The notes: generated by a model from the letters alone, not told the origin. Shown: positions 1 through 7,155, counted from the stretch's first letter. The stretch: DNA of 12,067 nt from an uncultured Acidimicrobiaceae bacterium (GCA_913031515.1 CAJWET010000035.1:1-12067), one strand, 5' to 3'. Program-made: numbers and translations.

Positions 1-565
1 AGGTGTGGAGCAGATATCCGCCAGTGGTATGCAGGACACCTTTCGGTTTTCCTGTTGTCCCCGATGTGTAGATCATTGTCAGCGCGTTTTCTGACCTCCC
101 TTCACTTACAGGAGTTTCTGTATTTCCTAACGTGCTTTCCCAGGCAAGCACGGAAGGGTATTCGTTGTCTTCGCCATAAGAAATCACATGTCGCAACGTC
201 GTTAATTCTCCAAGGATTGGAACAAGGGTCGGAAGGTACGTCGATTCGATAATGAGAATCTCAACATCAGCGTGAGACAACAGATACGAAGCCTCCTCTG
301 AAGTTGACCGGTAGGGAATAGGGACGGACACGCCACCCGCCTTTCGTATCGCATGCATCGCCGTTAGTGCCTCAAGGCTGTTATTCCCCCACCAAGCAAT
401 ATGTGAACCCAATTCGACGCCGAGCTCAAGAAGACCATTTGTCAACTGATTCACTAAAGCATTGAACTGGCTGTAGTTGATTTTCCGTACTTGAAGTCCA
501 GACCGGTCATCGATTATTGCTACCCGGTCTCCTAGAGCCTCAGCATGGTAAGTCAGATGATCCAT
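1..565 (-). CDS. AMP-forming acyl-CoA/acetyl-CoA synthetase-like enzyme, N-terminal part (cut by window edge)
   Basis: The minus strand is open from the ATG at 565-563 to the window edge, giving 188 codons with no stop. Near the edge it reads IYTSGTTGKPKGV (about residues 163-175), the phosphate-binding signature of the AMP-binding (ANL) superfamily, followed by LHTTGGYLL, wording typical of acetyl-CoA/propionyl-CoA-type synthetases. The opening, YHAEALGDRVAIID, is also typical of the family. These enzymes activate a carboxylic acid as acyl-AMP and transfer it to CoA. Most of the protein and all the C-terminal lid lie outside the window, so the substrate cannot be named. An in-frame ATG at 619-617 would add 18 residues (MFSNFRQTN...) unlike family N-termini; neither start has a good Shine-Dalgarno sequence. 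I prefer 565. The gene diverges from dcd. Confidence 0.85.
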   Translation of the reverse strand, partial: MDHLTYHAEALGDRVAIIDDRSGLQVRKINYSQFNALVNQLTNGLLELGVELGSHIAWWGNNSLEALTAMHAIRKAGGVSVPIPYRSTSEEASYLLSHADVEILIIESTYLPTLVPILGELTTLRHVISYGEDNEYPSVLAWESTLGNTETPVSEGRSENALTMIYTSGTTGKPKGVLHTTGGYLLHT

Positions 566-639
566 GTTCACATTCGAACCGTACACCCTACAGTTCGTTT
601 GACGGAAGTTAGAAAACATTTCATTTATCTCATACAAGG

Positions 640-677
640 TTGACGTACACACCATTCCTGCCACTAACCTGCACATC
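640..677 (+). promoter_or_regulatory. Probable leaderless promoter of dcd
   Basis: TTGACG at 640-645 (-35-like) and TAACCT at 665-670 (-10-like, matching the actinobacterial TANNNT pattern) are separated by 19 bp. The -10 ends 7 bp before the GTG at 678, so transcription would begin at or next to the start codon. No Shine-Dalgarno sequence precedes that GTG, which agrees with a leaderless message. The 19-bp spacer is slightly long. This is pattern reading only. Confidence 0.45.
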
Positions 678-1250
678 GTGATCCTTTCTGACCAAACACT
701 TCGAGAACAACTTGATTCTGGAAGAATCGTTATTGAACCATTAGGTGAAAATGCGATCCAACCTAGCTCTGTAGATCTCCGCATCGATGCACTATTTCGG
801 GTTTTCCGAAACCATTCACTCGGTATTATCGATGTCAAAAAAAACTTGGAAGACCTGACGGAACTTGTCACAGTTACCGATGACGAACCCTTTATCCTCC
901 ACCCTGGGGAATTCGTCCTCGGCAGTACTCTTGAGCGGGTAGTTGTTCCGGAAGATTTGGTCGCCCGGCTCGAAGGCAAAAGTAGCTTAGGCAGGCTCGG
1001 GTTGCTTATCCATTCCACAGCTGGCTTTGTTGATGCTGGCTGGGACGGGCAACTAACTCTTGAACTATCGAATGTTGCGAATCTCCCGATCACCTTGTAT
1101 TCCGGAATGAAGATTGGGCAAATCAGTTTCCAGCAGATGACGACACCAGCAGAAAATCCATATGGTTCTCAAGCTCTTGGGTCTAAATACCAGAACCAGA
1201 CCGGTCCCAGACCAAGCCGATATTGGGAGAACTTTGGAGAACACGAATAA
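678..1250 (+). CDS. dcd: dCTP deaminase, probably the bifunctional dCTP deaminase/dUTPase type
   Basis: This 190-residue protein matches Dcd throughout and is the same size as the mycobacterial enzyme as I recall it. It begins MILSDQTL, as the family does, which fixes the GTG at 678 as the start. Visible motifs are QPSSVDLR (about 28-35), HPGEFVLGST (75-84), GKSSLGR (100-106), HSTAGF (112-117), the catalytic glutamate region with E129 in LTLEL, GMKIGQ (143-148) and the C-terminal GSKYQ and GPRPSR elements that close over the triphosphate. The HSTAG version of the active-site strand is the one in bifunctional enzymes, which take dCTP directly to dUMP without releasing dUTP; monofunctional enterobacterial Dcd reads differently there. 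The product feeds thymidylate synthesis. The next gene overlaps its 3' end. Bifunctionality is inferred from motif similarity. Confidence 0.95.
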   Translation: MILSDQTLREQLDSGRIVIEPLGENAIQPSSVDLRIDALFRVFRNHSLGIIDVKKNLEDLTELVTVTDDEPFILHPGEFVLGSTLERVVVPEDLVARLEGKSSLGRLGLLIHSTAGFVDAGWDGQLTLELSNVANLPITLYSGMKIGQISFQQMTTPAENPYGSQALGSKYQNQTGPRPSRYWENFGEHE

Positions 1251-1890
1251 CAAAAACTTTCAGAAAGCCTTTGGGCTTTTTGTCATCGTCGCGATCCTTA
1301 GCCTTTTATTTTCAGGAGTTTTCGGATTTCTCCACGACCGCGAAAGGGTTGAAGATTTTTTCCAAGATTCCGGAGCTTTGGGCCCCATTATCTATATCTT
1401 GTCGTTCGTTGCCGCCCAACCTCTTAGCCTTCCCGGTGCAGCGCTAATAATTCCGGCAACCTTTGTTTGGACGTGGTGGGAGGTCCTCATTTACAGCATG
1501 GTCGGTGGTATCGTCGCCAGCACTGTCGGGTTCGCCGTTTCACGTTGGATTGCTCAAGATTGGGTGCGAAATCGATTACCGAAAAAATTGCTCAAATGGG
1601 ATCGGCGACTATCAGACAATGCTCTCCCAGCGGTCATCACTCTCCGACTAATAACTGGATACGCTCCAGCAGCAGACTGGGTTCTAGGGGTTTCGAAGGT
1701 CAAATGGCGGGATTTTCTAATTGGAACCGTTGTAGGTCTCGCACCGATTACAGCTGTTTTCGCGATTCTTGGTGATGACACGGTCAGGTGGGTCCAAACA
1801 GCACCTTTAGTTGTCCTTGTTGTCGTAGCGGTTCTTGGATTCGTCTTCCTCGTAGTGAAAAAACTCAGGAAAGCCGATTCGGATAGTTAA
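1234..1890 (+). CDS. TVP38/TMEM64 family (VTT domain) membrane protein
   Basis: From TTG 1234 this is 218 residues. There are hydrophobic segments at about 11-32, 50-77, 82-103, 132-150, 160-180 and 190-208, with a basic tail. The order of elements is that of VTT-domain (TVP38/TMEM64, DedA-like) proteins: LSLPGAAL followed by a glycine-rich helix and VSRWIAQDWVRNRL, then a re-entrant-type stretch TLRLITGYAPAADWVLG and KVKWRDFLIGTVVGLAP. Some relatives move lipids or small molecules across membranes, but the substrate here is unknown. The start is uncertain. An in-frame ATG at 1162 gives 242 residues but overlaps dcd by 89 bp and has no ribosome binding site. TTG 1234 has GGGAG at 1225-1229 and overlaps dcd by only 17 bp, consistent with translational coupling. 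The gene ends 8 bp from the stop of the opposing gene. Confidence 0.8.
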   Translation: MENTNNKNFQKAFGLFVIVAILSLLFSGVFGFLHDRERVEDFFQDSGALGPIIYILSFVAAQPLSLPGAALIIPATFVWTWWEVLIYSMVGGIVASTVGFAVSRWIAQDWVRNRLPKKLLKWDRRLSDNALPAVITLRLITGYAPAADWVLGVSKVKWRDFLIGTVVGLAPITAVFAILGDDTVRWVQTAPLVVLVVVAVLGFVFLVVKKLRKADSDS

Positions 1891-1898
1891 TCCAAGAT

Positions 1899-4547
1899 CT
1901 AGTTTTCTTGAGCAAGTTGATCCGCTTGGTATCTCCAGCTGTACCGGTTAAAGCAACCCGGCAGGTCAAATTCCTCCTCTATCGCCGTGACCTCAGCATC
2001 GGTAAGGCGTGCAACTTGAACAAATGACGTAATACCTCGTTGAGCTAAACGCTGCGCACTATAGGGGTCAAGGCCCCTGATCAGCGAAAGGTTATCAGGT
2101 TCTCCTGAGCTATCCAGTTCACCTTCTTCGCCTATAACTTCGCTTCCATCAATTTCTGAAGGAAGAGCGGACTGCTCGGATACCAGGGTTTGAGATCCTA
2201 CAGTTGTTGAACTTTCGGTTTGAGCGACAACTCTTTGTACTGCACCGACCGGAATAGGTTCACCTACGGACAGAGGTTTGGTGAGTTCAGTGGCTGGAAC
2301 TGACTCAGGTGTTACAACGTTTGGGTTCTCAAGAAGGACTTTCCGAGATATCTCAGCATCGTCTTCTCCAGCCTCCAATGCCTCCAGAAGATGAATTGCT
2401 AAATCAGCTACCTTTACTTCGTCTTCTTCTTTTCCCGCCGCTTTCACACCATCATCCATCATGACGTAACAGAAAGGACACGCTGTCGCTATACGGCTCG
2501 CTCCAGTCTCAACAAGTTCACGAGCTCGGACATCATTTACCTTTGGGCCGATGTCTTCCTCCATCCACATTCGGGCACCCCCAGCTCCACAGCACATGCC
2601 TTTCGTCCCATTGCGCGGCGCTTCAACTATTTCTACACCCGACAGACTTCCTATAACTTTCCTCGGTGAAAGGTATATGTCGTTGTGCCTACCTAAATAG
2701 CAACTGTCATGATAGACAACACGTTCAGACAAGGTTGCGTTCGACATATCCAACTGACCGGACTCAATCAACTCTTCAAGTAGTTGTGTGTGATGGATAA
2801 CCTCGTAATGGCCTCCGAGTTGAGGGTATTCATTCTGTAAAGTATTAAAACAATGCGGGCATTGGGTGATGATTTTCTTAACACCCATGCCATTAAGTGT
2901 CTCTATGTTTTGCATGGCAAGCATTTGAAATATGTATTCATTGCCTGAACGTCGAGCAGGATCTCCAGTGCAGTTTTCTGCAGGCCCAAGGATACTAACG
3001 TCGATACCGGCACGATTTAGAAGCTTTGCCATGGCTTGGCTTACCTTCTTGTTTTTATCGTCGAAACTTCCAGCACAACCTACCCAATACAACCATTCAG
3101 ATTCAAAAGGGTCACCTCCGGCAATTATTTCAATACCTTCGATATCTTTCGCCCAATCAGCACGTTCTGTTTGGGATATGGACCATGGATTTCCAGAATT
3201 TTCCATAGCCCGGTAGGCGGTACCGAGTTCGGTGGGAAAGTCCGATTCCATAAGCGACTTATACCGGCGCATATCAAGGATCTTGTCGAGTATCTCAATA
3301 TTCACGGGGCAGATTTCATCGCATGCTTTACAGGTAGTACAGGCCCATAACTCATCGTTACTCACCCGATCAAACATCCAGTTTGCAGGAACAGTAATTT
3401 CCGTATCAACACCTAACGGGGGAGTCGTCACTGGTTCACCCGTTGCAGCCATAACTTCACCAGTCTTCAAGACAATCTCTCTCGGGTCTAACGGTTTTCC
3501 TGTAGCGTGAGCCGGGCAGACAGAGGTACATCTTCCACACATCGTGCAGGCATCAGTATCCAAAAGTTGTTTCCAAGTGAAATCTTCGATAGTAGATGCC
3601 CCAAATGTTTCTAATTCTGTTTCCATCAAATTTGGGAGTGGCTTCATAGCTCCCTTTGGACGTTCACGGTCTTTGAGATACATGTTCAGTGGTGACGTGA
3701 AAATATGCCGCAGCATGGTAATTGGTAGGAAGACGAGGAAGCCGACAAAGAAAATCACATGCGCGTACCACCATGCTTGATGCCAGCCGTTAAGGTGCCC
3801 GAGGCCATCGAAAAGCTTGGCAAGCGGATATCCGATGATTGACCACTTCTCGTAACTAGGTTCATTCTCTATCGCGACACGGAACCCTTCAGCAACAAAA
3901 CCTGTAACTCCGAGTCCAAACAGAAGCCCTAGCCCGATTGCATGATCTCCTTTGGATTTAATCCGGATTCGATAAGGTCGAAATCTCCGAGGACCGTATC
4001 GACGGAGGAGAGCCCATGTGACCCCAACAAGGAACAAAACGCCAGCTACATCTCCAACCAGTGAATATCCCTTATAGACCCCTCCATGGAGAAACTTGAG
4101 ATCATTTGGCAGTTGATGGTCTATCTCCAACGTCGTGGTAACTCCCAGGAGGATAATAAACGGGAAGTACATTAAAGAGTGCATTAATCCCGCCGCCGGA
4201 TCCTGCATTAAGGTTTTCATATACAGGCCTGCGCGAAGATCTTTCGCACGCCGGTGAACGTTCTTGGTAGTCGTCGACCTATTATCAGGCTGCCCCCGCG
4301 TCCAATTCTTCACCCGAAGTGAAAAATTCCACGCTCCATAGATTATGAGCGTTGGAATCACGCTATAGAAAGCAACCTTTGCAGCAGCAGGAATGTTCCC
4401 AAAGACTTCACGGTGAATGGAGTTGTTACCATGCTGATCAAAGACCGCTGCAGCGATTCCGGACAAAGCCGTGAAAATAGCAACGGCTATTCCTAGACCA
4501 AGGACCCAGTCCTGTGGTCGTAACTTTTTTCGACTTCCCTCTTCCAT
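1899..4547 (-). CDS. Membrane-anchored iron-sulfur heterodisulfide-reductase-like protein (Rv0338c type)
   Basis: This is an 882-residue protein. Residues 1-290 hold about six membrane segments with several histidines, resembling the nitrate-reductase gamma/haem-b membrane module. Two 4Fe-4S motifs follow: C334, C337, C340, C344-P and C403, C406, C409, C413-P. Two CCG-type domains come next: C491, C526, C563, C566 and C616, C652, C653, C690, C693. The first has C526-T527 where a canonical motif has two adjacent cysteines. Residues about 725-817 are an acidic, Ser/Thr/Pro/Glu-rich linker. Residues about 818-882 (LIRGLDPYSAQRLAQRGI, then SFVQVARLTDAEV) resemble a helix-hairpin-helix module. The HdrD/GlpC-like architecture suggests electron transfer between a membrane quinone or haem and a soluble acceptor or thiol/disulfide; the true partner is unknown. 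The ATG at 4547 has only a weak ribosome binding site. The gene diverges from dnaK. Confidence 0.9.
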   Translation of the reverse strand: MEEGSRKKLRPQDWVLGLGIAVAIFTALSGIAAAVFDQHGNNSIHREVFGNIPAAAKVAFYSVIPTLIIYGAWNFSLRVKNWTRGQPDNRSTTTKNVHRRAKDLRAGLYMKTLMQDPAAGLMHSLMYFPFIILLGVTTTLEIDHQLPNDLKFLHGGVYKGYSLVGDVAGVLFLVGVTWALLRRYGPRRFRPYRIRIKSKGDHAIGLGLLFGLGVTGFVAEGFRVAIENEPSYEKWSIIGYPLAKLFDGLGHLNGWHQAWWYAHVIFFVGFLVFLPITMLRHIFTSPLNMYLKDRERPKGAMKPLPNLMETELETFGASTIEDFTWKQLLDTDACTMCGRCTSVCPAHATGKPLDPREIVLKTGEVMAATGEPVTTPPLGVDTEITVPANWMFDRVSNDELWACTTCKACDEICPVNIEILDKILDMRRYKSLMESDFPTELGTAYRAMENSGNPWSISQTERADWAKDIEGIEIIAGGDPFESEWLYWVGCAGSFDDKNKKVSQAMAKLLNRAGIDVSILGPAENCTGDPARRSGNEYIFQMLAMQNIETLNGMGVKKIITQCPHCFNTLQNEYPQLGGHYEVIHHTQLLEELIESGQLDMSNATLSERVVYHDSCYLGRHNDIYLSPRKVIGSLSGVEIVEAPRNGTKGMCCGAGGARMWMEEDIGPKVNDVRARELVETGASRIATACPFCYVMMDDGVKAAGKEEDEVKVADLAIHLLEALEAGEDDAEISRKVLLENPNVVTPESVPATELTKPLSVGEPIPVGAVQRVVAQTESSTTVGSQTLVSEQSALPSEIDGSEVIGEEGELDSSGEPDNLSLIRGLDPYSAQRLAQRGITSFVQVARLTDAEVTAIEEEFDLPGCFNRYSWRYQADQLAQEN

Positions 4548-4632
4548 GACTTATTCAAAGTTAGCCTGTGGGCGTGCTAAGAACAGACTTCTCAGGGTTG
4601 AAATTTCCCAATTAAGAAAAAATCACATCGCA

Positions 4633-4667
4633 GCTTTCGAAGATTTCCCTACTTGAAGCCGTTTTTT
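4633..4667 (+). terminator. Terminator-like imperfect hairpin plus T-run in the divergent region
   Basis: GCTT(t)C(g)AAG at 4633-4642 can pair, with two single-base bulges, with CTTGAAGC-type sequence ending near 4659. This is followed by CCG and six T residues at 4662-4667. In the + direction it looks like a weak intrinsic terminator. No plus-strand gene lies just upstream, so it would act only on read-through or antisense transcripts over the reductase gene, or be chance. Low confidence. Confidence 0.2.
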
Positions 4668-4684
4668 AATCAATGGAACTGAAA

Positions 4685-4705
4685 GTTGGGTCAAACCGAC
4701 TCAAC
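4685..4705. promoter_or_regulatory. HAIR-like inverted repeat (probable HspR operator) upstream of dnaK
   Basis: GTTGGGT at 4685-4691, a 7-base spacer, then ACTCAAC at 4699-4705. The HAIR consensus bound by the heat-shock repressor HspR in actinobacteria is CTTGAGT-N7-ACTCAAG. The right arm matches 6 of 7, the left arm 5 of 7, and the spacer is exactly 7. The pairing extends outward by AA/TT (4683-4684 and 4706-4707). The site lies 111 bp before the dnaK start codon and 137 bp before the start of the divergent reductase gene, so it could affect either. HspR usually uses DnaK as co-repressor, giving feedback control of chaperone level. No hspR gene is in the window. Confidence 0.65.
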
Positions 4706-4718
4706 TTTTCCCTTTTTT

Positions 4719-4735
4719 TGGGAATAAATATCCCA
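4719..4735. repeat. Short AT-rich palindrome upstream of dnaK
   Basis: TGGGA at 4719-4723 and TCCCA at 4731-4735 form an inverted repeat around AATAAAT. It lies between the HAIR-like site and the presumed dnaK promoter and may be a second operator or a promoter-proximal element. It does not match the CIRCE consensus. Function unknown. Confidence 0.35.
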
Positions 4736-4744
4736 CCAGAGTGG

Positions 4745-4776
4745 TTGATATAAGTGCAGCAAAATCTGCGCATAAC
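4745..4776 (+). promoter_or_regulatory. Tentative dnaK promoter
   Basis: TTGATA at 4745-4750 is a fair -35-like hexamer. The best -10-like candidate downstream is CATAAC at 4771-4776, with a 20-bp spacer that is longer than ideal. TATAAG at 4749-4754 overlaps the -35 candidate and could instead be a -10. The promoter cannot be fixed from sequence alone; the region just downstream of the HAIR-like site is where one is expected. Confidence 0.25.
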
Positions 4777-4785
4777 AAGAAGAAA

Positions 4786-4810
4786 TAGCGCAATAAGCGC
4801 TGAATAGGAG
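4786..4810 (+). promoter_or_regulatory. dnaK leader hairpin and strong ribosome binding site
   Basis: AGCGC at 4787-4791 and GCGCT at 4797-4801 form a perfect 5-bp stem with a 5-base AATAA loop, extendable by one T-G wobble pair. AGGAG at 4806-4810 follows 4 bases later and sits 6 bases before the dnaK ATG. This is the strongest ribosome binding site in the first half of the window and settles the dnaK start. The hairpin so close to it could tune translation, but it does not enclose the AGGAG, so it is not an obvious thermosensor. Confidence 0.5.
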
Positions 4811-4816
4811 AAAAAC

Positions 4817-6640
4817 ATGGCGAAGGCCGTCGGTATAGATCTAGGAACAACAAACTCCGTTGTTGCAGTTCTCGAAGGTGGAGAACCCACAGTGATAGCA
4901 AATACAGAAGGAAGTCGCACTACGCCTTCAGTTGTAGCGTTTGCAAAAGACGGGGAGGTTCTCGTCGGTGAGGTTGCGAAACGACAAGCAATCACAAACC
5001 CTGAACGCACGATCCGGTCCGTGAAACGAGACATGGGATCAAGTTGGAACATCAGCATTGACGATAAGTCTTATAATGCACAAGAAATTTCTGCTCGCAC
5101 GCTTATGAAACTCAAACGAGACGCAGAATCATACCTTGGCGACACCGTTACGGAAGCCGTTATCACTGTTCCCGCCTACTTTGACGATGCTCAACGGACA
5201 GCTACACAAGAAGCTGGAAAAGTCGCTGGTCTTGAAGTTCTTCGCATCATCAACGAACCGACAGCTGCCGCTTTAGCGTACGGCCTTGACAAAGGTGGCG
5301 AAGATCAAACTATCCTCGTTTTTGACCTTGGAGGCGGTACCTTTGATGTTTCAGTTTTGGAGATCGGCGATGGTGTATTTGAGGTAAAATCTACGAGTGG
5401 AGACACAAAATTAGGTGGTGACGACTGGGACGAACGGGTCATCCAATGGTTAGTTGACTCCTTTAACAACGATCACGGAGTTGACCTCTCGAAGGACAAT
5501 ATGGCGGCACAGCGACTCAAAGAAGCTGCTGAAAAAGCCAAAATCGAGCTTTCTGCCAGCCAGAGCACTCAAATTAATCTCCCCTTTGTCACGGCGACCG
5601 ATGCTGGGCCATTGCACATGGACTACTCGTTTTCCCGGTCAAAATTCCAAGAACTCACTGAAGATCTACTGGAACGATGCCGAAAACCGTTTGAACAAGC
5701 GATCAATGATGCAAATCTTGCAAAAAGCGACATTGACCACGTGATCATGGTAGGTGGTTCAACACGAATGCCAGCAGTATCCGAACTCGTTCAAAGTATG
5801 ACGGGGAAGGAACCAAATAAGAGTGTGAACCCAGACGAAGTAGTCGCTGTTGGTGCTGCTATACAGGCCGGGGTACTCCGTGGCGAGGTAAAAGATATTC
5901 TCCTCCTTGACGTCACTCCATTATCTTTAGGAATTGAAACTAAGGGGGGTATCATGACCAAATTAATTGAACGAAACACGACAATCCCGACGAGACGTAC
6001 GGAGGTTTTTACCACTGCCGACGACAATCAACCATCGGTAGAAATCCATGTACTCCAAGGCGAACGAGAAATGTCTCAGTTCAATAAAACTCTGGGGAAG
6101 TTTCAACTAGTTGATCTTCCTCCTGCCCCAAGAGGAGTACCGCAGATTGAAGTAACCTTCGATATCGATGCGAACGGCATTGTCCACGTATCAGCGAAAG
6201 ATCGGGCTACAGGGAAAGAACAATCCATAACAATTACCGGCCAATCCTCACTAGAAAAAGACAAAATTGACCAAATGATCGCTGATGCGGAAGCCCACGC
6301 AAACGAAGATCGTGAGCGGCGGGAAGAAGCTGAAACTCGTAACTCTGCAGACTCCTTAATTTACCAAACAGAAAAAATGGTCCGCGAGAATGAGGATAAA
6401 CTTTCCGACGAAGAAAAAGCAGATGTCGAAGATAAAGTAGTGGCCCTCAAAGAAGCGCTTGAAAGTGACGAAGACGAAACTAGTCTCGAAACGATTAAGG
6501 AAGCTGTGGAGGGACTTAACGCGGCAAGCCAAGGTTTCGCCCAAAGACTCTATGAAGCTGCCGCTCAACAGGAAGACAGCGATGAAGCTGCCGATTCTGA
6601 TGACATCATCGATGCGGAAATCATCGACGAGGAAGAATGA
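4817..6640 (+). CDS. dnaK: Hsp70 chaperone DnaK
   Basis: This 607-residue protein is full length for a Gram-positive/actinobacterial DnaK. Visible elements are the phosphate-1 motif GIDLGTTNS (6-14), VPAYFDDAQR (118-127), NEPTAAALAYG (146-156), the phosphate-2 motif DLGGGTFDVS (170-179), the adenosine motif MVGGSTRMPAV (311-321), the conserved linker DILLLDVTPLSLG (360-372), the beta-sandwich substrate domain (about 373-480), a charged helical lid and the acidic C-terminus DIIDAEIIDEEE. The roughly two-dozen-residue insertion of Gram-negative DnaK in the N-terminal quarter is absent. DnaK binds exposed hydrophobic peptides in the cytosol in an ATP cycle driven by the J-protein and GrpE encoded next to it. 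Its ATGA junction with grpE indicates translational coupling. A HAIR-like site upstream suggests HspR control. Confidence 0.99.
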   Translation: MAKAVGIDLGTTNSVVAVLEGGEPTVIANTEGSRTTPSVVAFAKDGEVLVGEVAKRQAITNPERTIRSVKRDMGSSWNISIDDKSYNAQEISARTLMKLKRDAESYLGDTVTEAVITVPAYFDDAQRTATQEAGKVAGLEVLRIINEPTAAALAYGLDKGGEDQTILVFDLGGGTFDVSVLEIGDGVFEVKSTSGDTKLGGDDWDERVIQWLVDSFNNDHGVDLSKDNMAAQRLKEAAEKAKIELSASQSTQINLPFVTATDAGPLHMDYSFSRSKFQELTEDLLERCRKPFEQAINDANLAKSDIDHVIMVGGSTRMPAVSELVQSMTGKEPNKSVNPDEVVAVGAAIQAGVLRGEVKDILLLDVTPLSLGIETKGGIMTKLIERNTTIPTRRTEVFTTADDNQPSVEIHVLQGEREMSQFNKTLGKFQLVDLPPAPRGVPQIEVTFDIDANGIVHVSAKDRATGKEQSITITGQSSLEKDKIDQMIADAEAHANEDRERREEAETRNSADSLIYQTEKMVRENEDKLSDEEKADVEDKVVALKEALESDEDETSLETIKEAVEGLNAASQGFAQRLYEAAAQQEDSDEAADSDDIIDAEIIDEEE

Positions 6641-7155
6641 ACGTGGGCGAAGACGAAGCCACAACCCCAGAAGGAGACCCTGAAACGGATTTACCGATAT
6701 CAGAAGAAGCAGAAAACCCTGAAACGGTGGAACAAACTGCGATCGAACAACTCCAGTCGGAACGCGACAGTTATCTATCTGATTTGCAACGTATCCAAGC
6801 AGATTTCGACAACTTTCGCCGTCAAGCACAAAAACGGCAGACAGACCTAACGGAATATGCAGCAAGCGGTATTGTAGAAAAACTTTTACCCGTCCTTGAT
6901 GCCTGCGAAGCAGCTATACAACAAGGCGCTACCGACGTTAAACCCATTCAATCGTCTTTGTTAGAAACCTTACAAGCGCGTGGGTTAGCAATCGTCGGGG
7001 CAGTGGGTGAAGAGTTCAACCCAGATCACCATGAGGCAGTCAGCCATGAACCTTCTGAAGATGCAGAGACTTCGACTGTTCATGAGGTCATGCGATCCGG
7101 ATATACCTGGAACGGTCGAACGATACGACCGGCGATGGTGCGGGTAAAAGGTTGA
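6637..7155 (+). CDS. grpE: Nucleotide exchange factor GrpE
   Basis: This 172-residue protein starts at an ATG that overlaps the dnaK stop (ATGA), with GAGGAAG (6629-6635) as ribosome binding site inside the end of dnaK. Residues 1-35 are acidic and probably disordered. Residues about 35-75 form the long helix, with RIQADFDNFRRQAQK (52-66) matching the GrpE dimer helix signature. The C-terminal beta domain carries GEEFNPDHHEAV (124-135) and VMRSGYTWNGRTIRPAMVRV (151-170), the conserved face that opens the DnaK nucleotide cleft. GrpE releases ADP from DnaK. The length and domain order are normal for the family. Confidence 0.97.
   Translation: MNVGEDEATTPEGDPETDLPISEEAENPETVEQTAIEQLQSERDSYLSDLQRIQADFDNFRRQAQKRQTDLTEYAASGIVEKLLPVLDACEAAIQQGATDVKPIQSSLLETLQARGLAIVGAVGEEFNPDHHEAVSHEPSEDAETSTVHEVMRSGYTWNGRTIRPAMVRVKG

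Noticed and set aside
55..252. 65-codon plus-strand open frame near the left edge
   Set aside because: The opposite strand encodes the AMP-binding enzyme with its phosphate-binding signature, so this is a shadow.
1065..1253. Minus-strand open frame opposite the end of dcd
   Set aside because: It lies wholly antisense to dcd and the start of the next gene, shows no family resemblance and has no ribosome binding site.
2932..3780. Several plus-strand open frames opposite the iron-sulfur reductase gene
   Set aside because: They are shadows of a gene with unmistakable cysteine motifs and have no recognisable domains.
4548..4816. CIRCE element (HrcA operator) before dnaK
   Set aside because: No TTAGCACTC-N9-GAGTGCTAA-like sequence is present; the HAIR-like site fits better.
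6356..6865. 169-codon minus-strand open frame opposite the dnaK/grpE junction
   Set aside because: It is antisense to two certain genes; its hydrophobic translation is what the complement of Glu/Lys-rich codons gives.
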